Assembly (NCBI GenBank): GCA_964558655.1
Contig: CAZLEX010000049.1
Coordinates: 1-6,952, forward strand
Direction: 5' to 3'
Source of the DNA: RGIG6353 sp964558655
GTDB lineage: Bacteria; Bacillota; Clostridia; Oscillospirales; SIG627
DNA: 6,952 nt
Shown here one piece after another: positions 1-6,319 of the stretch. The translations under genes and the position numbers were made by a program. Position 1 is the stretch's first letter; each line of letters begins with the position of its first letter. The notes under the pieces are model-generated. The model had not been told where the DNA came from, searched no databases, and saw only the letters and a program-made list of their open reading frames with translations.

Positions 1-1206
1 TGGATGTTTGGCATTAAAGACGGTTTTGATATCGTTATCGGTAATCCGCCGTATGTTGACTCTGAAACAATGGTAAAGGTAATGCCGGATAAACGAGATT
101 TATATGCACAAAAATACAGTTGTGCTAAAGGTAATTGGGACTTGTATGTTCTGTTCTGGGAAAAATCTTTCTCACTTTTATCTGATATCGGAAGAGTATG
201 TTTGATAACTCCAAATAAATGGTTGGCTATAAAATACGGTTCTGCTCTCAGAAAGCATTTATTTGATTACATATACAACATTAGCGACTATTCGTCTTTT
301 TATGTTTTTGAATCGGCAGACATTTCAACTGTAATTGTATTTGCCGCAAGGAAAAAATGTGCAGATATATGTGTAAATGTTTTTGGCGATAACTATATAC
401 AGAAATTTTCCAAAACCGTTCCCAAAAACATCATAGAGCCATTCGATAATCTGAGTTTGTGTCTTTCAAACAGTTTCGATACACTTAATAAGATATTGGA
501 TAACCCAAGCCTTGAAACTAAATATGATATAAGCGGTGCAGCAACGGTATCTGAAACTTATAAAATTGCGAATATCATCGAAAATGTGACTTCTCCCAAT
601 GAAAACGATTATCTGCTTTTCATCAATACGGGAACTATAGACAAGTTTTCGTCGCTTTGGGGGAAAGATGTATTAACTTATGTTGGCAAGAAATATTTAC
701 ATCCTGTTGTTAAAAAAGATAAGTTGGAAGCTCTTTTCCCAAAAAGATATAATCAATCAATCATTCCAAAATTGATTACCACGGGAATACGATACTTTGA
801 AGTGTTTGGCGATTTTGAAGGCAGATATCTTGCTTCTAAGTCTACTGTAATTATTACAAGCAAAAACTCTTCGGTTAGAGATATTAAAATTTTAATTCCC
901 ATTTTGAACTCAAGTGTAGTATTTTATTTTTTGAAAGAAGCCTACGGTGCGATAGCTATGGGCGGAGGAATAACTTTTTCACCTGACAATTTATCGAAAA
1001 TACCAATACCAAACTTGACACTTGAACAGGAAGCGTTGCTTATAGAATTGGCGGATAAATATCGGGATAATTTTGGTGAAGAAAGTCAAGATGAGCTCGA
1101 TAAAGCAATTTACCGTATTTACAGATTGTCTGAAACCGACATTGATACTATTGAAAAATTTAAAAAGCGTTTAAGAAAAAAACGAGATATATTACAATGC
1201 CGCTAA
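1..1206 (+). CDS. Eco57I-type (type IIG-like) N6-adenine methyltransferase / restriction protein, C-terminal part
   Basis: This is the C-terminal ~400 residues of a protein that modifies adenine in DNA and may also cut it. The frame is open to the left edge. The first Met (base 4) lies only 13 residues before the catalytic IGNPPY motif (NPPY at residues 14-17 counted from it), so it is not a real start: the AdoMet-binding part, and any nuclease domain, must lie upstream. Seen after NPPY: a hydrophobic block with NWDLYVLFWEKS and GRVCLITPNKWL (about 44-74), then FESADISTVIVF, typical of Eco57I-family catalytic domains. Residues ~200-340 resemble a TaqI-like target-recognition region ending in SKIPIPNL, followed by a charged helical tail. 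No frameshift is seen. The bases are AT-rich. Whether the enzyme is a full type IIG enzyme or a solitary methylase (for example PglX-like) cannot be decided here. Confidence 0.9.
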   Translation, partial: WMFGIKDGFDIVIGNPPYVDSETMVKVMPDKRDLYAQKYSCAKGNWDLYVLFWEKSFSLLSDIGRVCLITPNKWLAIKYGSALRKHLFDYIYNISDYSSFYVFESADISTVIVFAARKKCADICVNVFGDNYIQKFSKTVPKNIIEPFDNLSLCLSNSFDTLNKILDNPSLETKYDISGAATVSETYKIANIIENVTSPNENDYLLFINTGTIDKFSSLWGKDVLTYVGKKYLHPVVKKDKLEALFPKRYNQSIIPKLITTGIRYFEVFGDFEGRYLASKSTVIITSKNSSVRDIKILIPILNSSVVFYFLKEAYGAIAMGGGITFSPDNLSKIPIPNLTLEQEALLIELADKYRDNFGEESQDELDKAIYRIYRLSETDIDTIEKFKKRLRKKRDILQCR

Positions 1207-1219
1207 CATCATACCGCTG

Positions 1220-1247
1220 ATTATACCGCACTGCATGACAAAGTCAA
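1220..1247 (-). promoter_or_regulatory. Predicted sigma-A promoter pointing left, antisense to the methyltransferase gene
   Basis: Read on the minus strand, a TTGACT -35 box (1242-1247) is followed by a 16-base spacer and a perfect TATAAT -10 box (1220-1225). Transcription would start near 1213 and run into the 3' end of the methyltransferase gene on its antisense strand. No minus-strand gene is visible between here and the left edge, only a 6-codon ATG-TAA frame. The match is strong, but the function is unknown and it may be a relic. Confidence 0.5.
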
Positions 1248-1269
1248 GTGCAGTAAAAACGCACTGCAT
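1227..1269. repeat. Short direct and inverted repeats of a GCACTGCA-type word
   Basis: CGCACTGCAT occurs at 1227-1236 and again at 1260-1269 (33-base period). Between them lies an inverted, slightly altered copy, AAGTGCAGT (1246-1254). The copies can pair in two exclusive ways: 1228-1232 with 1247-1251 (with an inner GAC/GTC pair), or 1249-1254 with 1263-1268. ATACCGC is also repeated, at 1211-1217 and 1223-1229. The meaning is unknown; an operator or a trace of an inserted element is possible. Confidence 0.5.
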
Positions 1270-1313
1270 AAAAGAAGTATCTTGACCGTTATCGGTCAAG
1301 ATACTTCTTTTAT
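1268..1313. terminator. Bidirectional intrinsic terminator, 21-bp perfect stem
   Basis: A perfect inverted repeat has arms at 1268-1288 and 1293-1313 and a 4-base TTAT loop flanked by GACCG/CGGTC. The outer end of each arm is A-rich on one side and T-rich on the other, so the transcript of either strand ends its stem in CUUCUUUUAU. It lies between the ends of two converging genes (methyltransferase on plus, HMA gene on minus), the expected place for a shared terminator. The U-run after the stem is weak because most of it is inside the stem. Confidence 0.8.
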
Positions 1314-1355
1314 ATAAAACTTTCTTACGGAGTGCCGATTTCTGCTGTGACTTTT

Positions 1356-1616
1356 TTATTTTCTGAATTTTGAAAAAAAGCTCTTTTTTTCTTCTGTGTT
1401 TTCTCTTGTAATATTTCCTATTTTATATCCCGTAGACGAAACAGCTTTCGCAATTTTTTCGTCCGAAATATCGTTTTCGGCAATAATTACCGTCTTATTT
1501 TCTTTGTGAGAAGAAACAACGCTTTTTACATCAAAAGCTTTTTTTATTGCATCGTTTGTATGTGCCTCACACATCGGACATTTCATTCCTTCAATTTCAA
1601 TTGTAATTTTAACCAC
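1356..1616 (-). CDS. Small heavy-metal-associated (HMA) domain protein, CopZ-like
   Basis: A cytoplasmic protein of about 86 residues with a single HMA fold, the ferredoxin-like domain that binds Cu(I) or other soft metals in copper chaperones and P-type ATPases. Visible features: strand VKITIEIEG, the metal-binding loop GMKCPMCE (M-x-C-x-x-C, Cys at about 13 and 16), the amphipathic helix AHTNDAIKKAF, a Val-rich second strand, and STGYKIG near the end, matching the conserved GY of the family. A short basic tail (KKSFFSKFRK) follows. The start is uncertain: GTG at 1614-1616 has a GGGGG motif 6 bases upstream, whereas TTG at 1617-1619 is only 3 bases from it, so GTG is chosen. Either start overlaps the end of the dnaC-like gene, implying translational coupling. 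Metal binding is inferred from the motif; the specific metal and partner are unknown. Confidence 0.85.
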   Translation of the reverse strand: MVKITIEIEGMKCPMCEAHTNDAIKKAFDVKSVVSSHKENKTVIIAENDISDEKIAKAVSSTGYKIGNITRENTEEKKSFFSKFRK

Positions 1617-2574
1617 CAAAATCCCCCACTTTCTTTAATTGGCGAATATCTTTTCCGTTAAAAGTCAAAACCGTATATTCTCCGAAAAGTCTGGAGACAA
1701 GCCGTTCTTCATATTGACGGCTAAGTTCAGCTGGCGTAAGATTTGTACTTATTATAACCGATTTTGAGGTAACAAGCCGAGTATTTATAAGAGTATAAAA
1801 ATACGATGAAGATGTTGTTCCGCGAATTTCCGAGCCGAGATCGTCAACTATCAATAAATCGCAGTTAAAATATTTATCAGACTGTTTTTTCTCGCTTTGA
1901 GAAAATCTTTCCCTTTCAAAAACGGCAAGTATATTCTGTGCACTGTCGTAAACAACCGAAAATCCGCGTTCCAAAACTCTTTTTGCAACAGCAGTAGAAA
2001 GATGGGTTTTACCAAGCCCCGTCTTACCCATAAAAAGTAAAGATTCTCCTGTTTGTGCATCAAAATTATCGGCAAATTTACGGCACTCTATAAGATTGTA
2101 TTTCATAGTATCGTACGGGCTCGTGCCGGAAAGCTGTTTAGGATAATAATCAAGATTGAATGTGTCAAAACTTTGTGATGTCAAATATTTTCCGAGCCCC
2201 GATATCTGTGCTCTCTCGTGCATGAGATATGTTTTATAACATTCACACATTTTATGTCCTACATAACCCGTATCGGAACACCTTTTACATTCAAAATGAG
2301 GTTCGGTATAATCTTCGGGATATCCGAGATTTATAAGAAGGTTATTTCTCTTTTCGTTCAGAAACCGTATCATATCCGAAAGAGTATTAAATTCGGCATC
2401 TCGCTTATTTTCAGGCAAAAAAGCCGTCTTAAAAATTTTCATTCCGGTTTCCGAAAGCTCTTTGTCTATCGCCTCGATTTCCGGACATTTTGAATATACT
2501 TCCGAGAGCCTTTTTTTCGCAACTTCAAGAGCGTGAATGCGTTTGGATTCGAATGAAAATTTATCATTCATCAT
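1609..2574 (-). CDS. dnaC: DnaC/DnaI-type AAA+ helicase loader (ATP-binding protein)
   Basis: A 321-residue AAA+ ATPase expected to load the replicative DnaB-type helicase onto single-stranded DNA. The N-terminal ~90 residues are helical and charged. They are followed by a Cys cluster CKRC...MCEC (Cys 96, 99, 110, 112), a likely zinc site found in Firmicutes loaders. The ATPase core shows Walker A GKTGLGKT (183-190), Walker B LLIVDDLG (240-247), a sensor-1 like STN (276-278) and an arginine-rich ERLVSRLF (290-297) that can supply the Arg finger. Two adjacent ATGs are possible: the RBS AAGGAG (2579-2584) lies 4 bases from the first (2572-2574) and 7 from the second (2569-2571), so the second may be the true start. 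The gene overlaps the dnaD-like stop by 11 bases or fewer, and its end overlaps the HMA gene. It could also be named dnaI. A prophage or IS21 IstB-type ATPase is less likely given the DnaD neighbour and the Cys cluster. Confidence 0.92.
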   Translation of the reverse strand: MMNDKFSFESKRIHALEVAKKRLSEVYSKCPEIEAIDKELSETGMKIFKTAFLPENKRDAEFNTLSDMIRFLNEKRNNLLINLGYPEDYTEPHFECKRCSDTGYVGHKMCECYKTYLMHERAQISGLGKYLTSQSFDTFNLDYYPKQLSGTSPYDTMKYNLIECRKFADNFDAQTGESLLFMGKTGLGKTHLSTAVAKRVLERGFSVVYDSAQNILAVFERERFSQSEKKQSDKYFNCDLLIVDDLGSEIRGTTSSSYFYTLINTRLVTSKSVIISTNLTPAELSRQYEERLVSRLFGEYTVLTFNGKDIRQLKKVGDFGG

Positions 2575-3544
2575 TTTGCTCCTTTGCTTTTTTTCTTGCG
2601 TGAGATACCGCTATCGCAAAAAATTCGTCCGGATTAAAACTCGAATTTTCATCAACAACGGACATTTTTTTGTCCCCACAAGAAATATCTTCGACTGTTT
2701 TATAACCTGCCGTATGCCAATTTTCAAGTATCTTGTTCATATAACTCATTGAAGCTTTATTTGTTTTTTCAACCGTTTTTTCATATGCCAGGTCAATAAG
2801 TTCTTCCGGCGTATTCCACTCGGACTGCCAGCACGCAATCATTGTTTTTTCCTTTGCGGTTAAACTGCGTTGCCCTATTCCGAGCTTTGCACGGATTTTT
2901 CCTTCAAAAGTTTTATAAAGTGCCCTGCTTTTTATGTATTCTTCGGCTTTTTCGTATGTGTTTACTTCTCTGTCGGCAAAATCAATAAGAAGCTTTTCAA
3001 CATATCTTAAGCTAAGCTTACCTTCGGTCACGCAATGCTCTATTCCGAGCATAATGACATCATAAGGCAAAAGAAGTGAATCCGTGAAAGAATAAAGCGT
3101 TGCGATATCGCTCCTGTTGAGAGGCTTTTTAAAACTTTTTCCCGCAAATTCAACCAACTCCAGAAACTCTCTGTCACCTGTAGCCCGTGAAAGCTCTTCG
3201 GAAGTGTAAGCGGTGGTGGGGCTTTTTTTTGAAACTGCTGATAAATTCTGTTTCGGCTCAAAGCTTTTTTCATCGGTTTCTTCGTTTTCAACAAGTCCCG
3301 CTCCGCGAAAGAATGCAAGTGCCTCGGTAAATGTATCTTTATCAATTCCCGCTTTTGACGCTTCGGGCAAAAGGTCACTCTCTGAAAGGTAATCCTTATC
3401 ACGCCCTTCTTTTGCGAGAAGAATTAAAAGTTTCAGCTCCGACTCCGTTGCGTTGGTCAAAGATTTCAAAACCCGTTCAGGCAAAAAAATGCCTTTTTCT
3501 CCCGGCTTTTGTTTAAGCCTGAAACGAAGTTTTCGTCTTGGCAT
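2564..3544 (-). CDS. DnaD-domain protein (primosome component, DnaD/DnaB-like)
   Basis: A 326-residue cytoplasmic protein of the DnaD/DnaB family, which in Firmicutes remodels DNA at origins and stalled forks and recruits the helicase with its loader. Visible: an N-terminal part (about 1-90) rich in helices (ESELKLLILLAKEG, FTEALAFFRGAGLV) consistent with a winged-helix domain; a Ser/Lys/Glu-rich linker (90-115); a first DnaD-like domain (about 117-205, with LLLPYDVIMLGIEHCV and LRYVEKLLIDFA); and a second one (about 222-285) ending in YMNKILENW, the family's YxxxILxxW-type signature. The ATG start is supported by AAAGGGGA (3551-3558) at good spacing and by an upstream promoter. It is first in a three-gene operon and overlaps the loader gene, whose RBS lies inside its last codons. 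Length and two-domain order fit clostridial DnaD-like proteins. It could replace DnaB, DnaD or both. Confidence 0.9.
   Translation of the reverse strand: MPRRKLRFRLKQKPGEKGIFLPERVLKSLTNATESELKLLILLAKEGRDKDYLSESDLLPEASKAGIDKDTFTEALAFFRGAGLVENEETDEKSFEPKQNLSAVSKKSPTTAYTSEELSRATGDREFLELVEFAGKSFKKPLNRSDIATLYSFTDSLLLPYDVIMLGIEHCVTEGKLSLRYVEKLLIDFADREVNTYEKAEEYIKSRALYKTFEGKIRAKLGIGQRSLTAKEKTMIACWQSEWNTPEELIDLAYEKTVEKTNKASMSYMNKILENWHTAGYKTVEDISCGDKKMSVVDENSSFNPDEFFAIAVSHARKKAKEQNDE
2579..2584 (-). promoter_or_regulatory. Ribosome binding site of the dnaC-like gene, inside the dnaD-like gene
   Basis: AAGGAG on the minus strand lies within the last codons of the dnaD-like gene. It is 4 bases from the first ATG (2572-2574) and 7 bases from the second (2569-2571). 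This supports coupled translation and favours the second ATG. Confidence 0.7.
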
Positions 3545-3579
3545 GAAAATTCCCCTTTCCTTAATTGTGCATCAAGTCA

Positions 3580-3608
3580 ATTATACTCACAAAAAGTATT
3601 TTAGTCAA
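3580..3608 (-). promoter_or_regulatory. Promoter of the dnaD-dnaC-HMA operon
   Basis: On the minus strand, TTGACT (3603-3608), a 17-base spacer and TATAAT (3580-3585) form a near-perfect sigma-A promoter. Transcription would start near 3573, leaving a leader of about 28 bases before the dnaD-like ATG at 3542-3544. Confidence 0.8.
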
Positions 3609-3610
3609 GG

Positions 3611-3635
3611 GTCACTTTGTGACAAAACATGACAA
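3611..3635. promoter_or_regulatory. Candidate operator between divergent promoters
   Basis: The palindrome GTCAC-TTT-GTGAC (3611-3623) directly abuts the -35 side of the leftward promoter. TGACAA is present twice exactly 10 bases apart (3620-3625 and 3630-3635), that is on the same face of the helix. Such an arrangement could bind a regulator. No family can be named, and short repeats can arise by chance in AT-rich DNA. Confidence 0.35.
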
Positions 3636-3660
3636 GAATTAAAAAAATAGGGAAAATTTA

Positions 3661-3689
3661 TTGCAGAAAATTCTTAATTGTGATATAAT
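3661..3689 (+). promoter_or_regulatory. Promoter of the azlC-azlD-MATE operon
   Basis: TTGCAG (3661-3666), a 17-base spacer and TATAAT (3684-3689), with TG at 3681-3682 giving an extended -10 (TGaTATAAT). Transcription would start near 3696, only about 17 bases before the azlC ATG, so the leader is very short and carries no visible riboswitch. Confidence 0.8.
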
Positions 3690-3712
3690 TTTTTCATTGT
3701 TATGAACAGGAG

Positions 3713-4438
3713 ATGATAGTACTGACTCGTCTTTCGCATTTTAAACGGGGAATGAAAGATGCCGTTCCGATTTTTCTCGGATATTTAGCAGTTTCTTTTA
3801 CTTTCGGTATTGCCGCAAGAAACAGCGGGCTTTCGGTTTTCGAAGCAACTTTTCTGTCGCTTGTAAATCTTACATCGGCAGGACAATTTGCCGCATTGAG
3901 CATTATTTCAGCCGGGGCATCCTATTTTGAAATGGCAGCTACCCAGCTTATAATTAATTTGAGATATTCTCTCATGTCTTCAACTCTTTCACAAAAAGTA
4001 AATACAAAACTTCCGTTTTTGCACCGAGCGGCAATGTCTTTCGGAGTAACAGATGAAATTTTCGCACTTGCCGCCGGAGTTAACGGAGAACTTTCTCCGT
4101 ATTACAACTACGGAATGATGGCACTCTCCATACCCGGCTGGACTTTGGGTACTTTTTTGGGAGTTTTGTCGGGAAATATTTTGCCCTCGCGAATACTCAG
4201 TGCCCTGAGTGTCGCACTCTACGGAATGTTTATTGCAATTATAATTCCGCCTGCCAAAAAAAATCGTGTTGTCGCAGGTGTTGTTGCCGTGTCAATGCTC
4301 GCAAGCTTTGCTTTCGGTATTTTACCGATTGTAAAAAATATTTCTTCGGGATTTAAAATAATTATTCTAACCGTTATTATTGCGGCATCTGCCGCATTCC
4401 TTTTCCCGATTGAAGAAAAGGAGGAAAATAATGACTAA
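3713..4438 (+). CDS. azlC: AzlC-family amino-acid exporter, large subunit
   Basis: A 241-residue inner-membrane protein, the large partner of AzlC/AzlD (YgaZ/YgaH-type) exporters of branched-chain or related amino acids. Family features: FKRGMKDAVPIFLGYLAVSFTFGI (10-33, given here as the start of the first membrane segment), LTSAGQFAALSII (52-64), NLRYSLMSS (82-90), a FGVTDEIFALA region (110-120), and further hydrophobic segments at about 130-178 and 185-233. Length is normal for the family. The start is odd: the AGGAG sequence (3708-3712) touches the ATG at 3713 with no spacer. A 4-codon frame (ATG at 3702, TGA at 3714-3716) ends overlapping this ATG. A start slightly downstream cannot be excluded, but the next ATG (3752) falls within the conserved KRGMKD region and would shorten the protein. 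The substrate is inferred from the family only. Confidence 0.9.
   Translation: MIVLTRLSHFKRGMKDAVPIFLGYLAVSFTFGIAARNSGLSVFEATFLSLVNLTSAGQFAALSIISAGASYFEMAATQLIINLRYSLMSSTLSQKVNTKLPFLHRAAMSFGVTDEIFALAAGVNGELSPYYNYGMMALSIPGWTLGTFLGVLSGNILPSRILSALSVALYGMFIAIIIPPAKKNRVVAGVVAVSMLASFAFGILPIVKNISSGFKIIILTVIIAASAAFLFPIEEKEENND
4418..4424 (+). promoter_or_regulatory. Ribosome binding site that fixes the azlD start
   Basis: AAGGAGG is a perfect Shine-Dalgarno sequence 6 bases before the ATG at 4431. It lies inside the last codons of azlC, so the two genes are likely coupled in translation. Confidence 0.85.
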
Positions 4439-4733
4439 AATATACATTTACATATTTATTATGGCGACGGTAACTTATCTTATCCGTGCACTGCCGTTAA
4501 CATTGATCCGACGCCATATAGACAATAAATTTATTAAATCATTTCTGTATTATGTACCTTTTGTAACGCTCGCTGTTATGACATTCCCGTCGATAATCAC
4601 TTCTACGGAAAATACAGTTGCGGCATCTGTCGCATTTGTGACAGCCGTAATTTTGGCATGGTTCGGAAAAAGTCTTTTTTCCGTTTCGGTTGCGGCTTGC
4701 ATTACGGTATTTGTTTTAGAACTTTTTTTGTAA
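4431..4733 (+). CDS. azlD: AzlD-family transporter, small subunit
   Basis: A 100-residue membrane protein, the small partner of AzlC in a two-component amino-acid exporter. Hydrophobic segments lie at about 3-24, 37-57, 62-80 and 84-100. The family pattern TYLIRALPL (15-23) and the block FLYYVPFVTLAVMTFP (38-53) are visible. The start is set by the perfect RBS at 4418-4424; an in-frame extension upstream would add 17 charged residues that overlap azlC and do not resemble the family. It overlaps the azlC end by 8 bases, which is the usual tight arrangement of this pair and supports stoichiometric expression. The protein ends directly after the last membrane segment (VLELFL), as is common for AzlD. 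The substrate is not shown by sequence. Confidence 0.9.
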   Translation: MTKIYIYIFIMATVTYLIRALPLTLIRRHIDNKFIKSFLYYVPFVTLAVMTFPSIITSTENTVAASVAFVTAVILAWFGKSLFSVSVAACITVFVLELFL

Positions 4734-4750
4734 CAAAGATGAGGTAAAAA

Positions 4751-6076
4751 ATGAATAAAGACTTAACCGTCGGGAAACCGTCAACTGTTCTTTGGAAATT
4801 TTGTATTCCGCTGTTTGGCAGTGTTATTTTTCAGCAGCTTTACAATTTGGCAGACAGCTTTGTAGCCGGTAAATTTATCGGTGAAGATGCTCTCGCATCT
4901 GTCGGAAACAGTTATGAAATAACTCTTATTTTCATAGCGTTCGGATTTGGCTGCAACATAGGCTGTTCGGTAATTGTATCGAGATTGTTCGGAGCAAAGC
5001 AATACAAAGAAATGAAAACTGCCGTTTACACCACTTTCATTGCAAGCGGTATATTGTGTGCCGTTCTTATGCTTTTCGGACTGCTTTTCGGTGAATTCCT
5101 TTTAAATGTGATAGACACTCCGCAGGAACTTTTAAAAGATTCATGGCTGTATCTCGAAATATATTTGTGGGGATTACCGTTTGTCATATTTTACAATGTA
5201 GCTAACGGAATATTTTCGGCACTCGGAGATTCAAAAACACCTTTTATCTTTCTTGCCTGTTCGTCAAGTGCGAATATCGCAATGGATATTTTGTTTGTTA
5301 CCGAATTTAAAATGGGAGTAGCAGGTGTTGCATGGGCAACATTTATATGTCAGGGAATTAGCTGTATCCTTTCGCTGTTCTTTGTATTCAGGCGTTTTTC
5401 AAAAATAAAAACACAGGGACATATACCTATCTTTTCGTTAAGTATTTTCAAAGATATTTCGGCAATCGCAATTCCCAGTATACTTCAGCAGAGTTTTGTT
5501 TCGGTCGGAAACATTGTTATACAAAAAATCATTAACAATTTCGGCCCCGGAGTTATGGCGGGTTACGCCGCTTCCATTAAGCTAAACAACCTTGTAATTA
5601 CTTCATTCAGCACTCTCGGAAGCGGAATTTCAAACTTTACTTCACAAAATATCGGAGCCAAAAAGCTTAATAGAGTGAACGAAGGATTTAAAGCCGGCAT
5701 AAAATTAGTGTGGATTATTTGTGTTCCGATTATCGTTTTGTATCTTTGTTCGGGAGAGTCTCTTATTCGTTTGTTTATTGATAATCCGAGCAAAGAAGCA
5801 TTGGACACGGGAATTACATTTTTGCGTATTGTATCTCCCTTTTATTTCGTTATATCTTTCAAAATCGTTGCCGACAGCGTTTTTCGCGGTGCAGGAATGA
5901 TGAGACAATTTGTTATAGCCACCTTTGTCGATCTCATACTCCGTGTTGTATTGGCATGGGGACTGTCAATACCTCTCGATTCAGTCGGTATATGGTGTGC
6001 ATGGCCTATCGGCTGGTCGATCGCAACGGCGATTTCCTTTTATTTTTATAAATCGAAAAAATGGATAGAAGATTAA
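4751..6076 (+). CDS. MATE-family efflux transporter
   Basis: A 441-residue inner-membrane exporter of the multidrug and toxin extrusion family, which expels organic cations or other compounds using a Na+ or H+ gradient. It is built of two MatE repeats (about 16-176 and 238-400), consistent with 12 membrane segments. Family markers: LTVGKP near the N terminus, FQQLYNLADSFVAG with IGEDALASVG (27-52), SRLFGAKQY (77-85), YNVANGIFSALGDSKTPF (148-165), SQNIGAKK (298-305) and the late VFRGAGMMRQF region (377-387). The N terminus is of the MepA/DinF-like clostridial type. The ATG has AGGT (4742-4745) as a modest RBS, 5 bases upstream. It lies 17 bases after azlD with no promoter in between, so it is probably the third gene of that operon. 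The substrate is unknown, and a multidrug role is only the family default. Confidence 0.92.
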   Translation: MNKDLTVGKPSTVLWKFCIPLFGSVIFQQLYNLADSFVAGKFIGEDALASVGNSYEITLIFIAFGFGCNIGCSVIVSRLFGAKQYKEMKTAVYTTFIASGILCAVLMLFGLLFGEFLLNVIDTPQELLKDSWLYLEIYLWGLPFVIFYNVANGIFSALGDSKTPFIFLACSSSANIAMDILFVTEFKMGVAGVAWATFICQGISCILSLFFVFRRFSKIKTQGHIPIFSLSIFKDISAIAIPSILQQSFVSVGNIVIQKIINNFGPGVMAGYAASIKLNNLVITSFSTLGSGISNFTSQNIGAKKLNRVNEGFKAGIKLVWIICVPIIVLYLCSGESLIRLFIDNPSKEALDTGITFLRIVSPFYFVISFKIVADSVFRGAGMMRQFVIATFVDLILRVVLAWGLSIPLDSVGIWCAWPIGWSIATAISFYFYKSKKWIED

Positions 6077-6120
6077 AAACACGGCAGATATTCCTTCGAG
6101 GTTAATAATTTTAGAAATTT

Positions 6121-6149
6121 GGTGTAACCCTTTTTTCATAGGTTACACC
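6121..6149 (+). terminator. Likely terminator after the MATE gene
   Basis: Nine-bp arms GGTGTAACC (6121-6129) and GGTTACACC (6141-6149) with an 11-base loop, followed by a U-rich but interrupted TGTTTCCTTTA. It lies 44 bases after the MATE stop and would end the azl-MATE transcript. The tail is only moderate, so read-through toward hsdM is possible. Confidence 0.6.
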
Positions 6150-6231
6150 TGTTTCCTTTATGCAAAGTTAAATATTATCGGTTGATTTTGCGGTTTATCA
6201 ACTACCTGTAACAACTGATGTTCTGTCGTGA

Positions 6232-6319
6232 TATCAAAAATAAACCGAAGAGATAAATATTTGCTTTACATTATCAAAACAACAAATTTCTATTAGCCAT
6301 TTTCGAAAATATTTTGATA
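6232..6319. repeat. Three TATCAAAA elements at exact 40-base spacing
   Basis: TATCAAAA occurs at 6232-6239 and 6272-6279, and inverted (TTTTGATA) at 6312-6319. The starts are exactly 40 bases apart. The first and third extend to ATATCAAAA and TTTTGATAT. The position just before hsdM would suit binding of a regulator or nucleoid protein, but the words are short and AT-rich. Confidence 0.45.

Noticed and set aside
4..6. ATG at base 4 as the true start of the methyltransferase
   Set aside because: The catalytic NPPY motif follows after only 13 residues and the frame is open upstream, so the gene continues past the left edge.
2218..2752. Plus-strand open frames of 71-91 codons within the dnaC and dnaD genes
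   Set aside because: They lie antisense to well-supported genes, have no RBS and show no family motif.
3040..3402. Minus-strand 120-codon frame inside the dnaD-like gene
   Set aside because: It is a frame shadow of the dnaD-like gene: biased composition, no start signal, no recognisable domain.
4380..4430. 17-residue upstream extension of azlD
   Set aside because: It would begin at a non-ATG codon within azlC and adds a charged stretch foreign to AzlD; the perfect RBS points to ATG 4431.
6181..6202. Dyad GTTGAT/ATCAAC as a terminator or recombination site
   Set aside because: The arms are only 6 bp, the spacer does not pair and there is no U-run; too weak to call.
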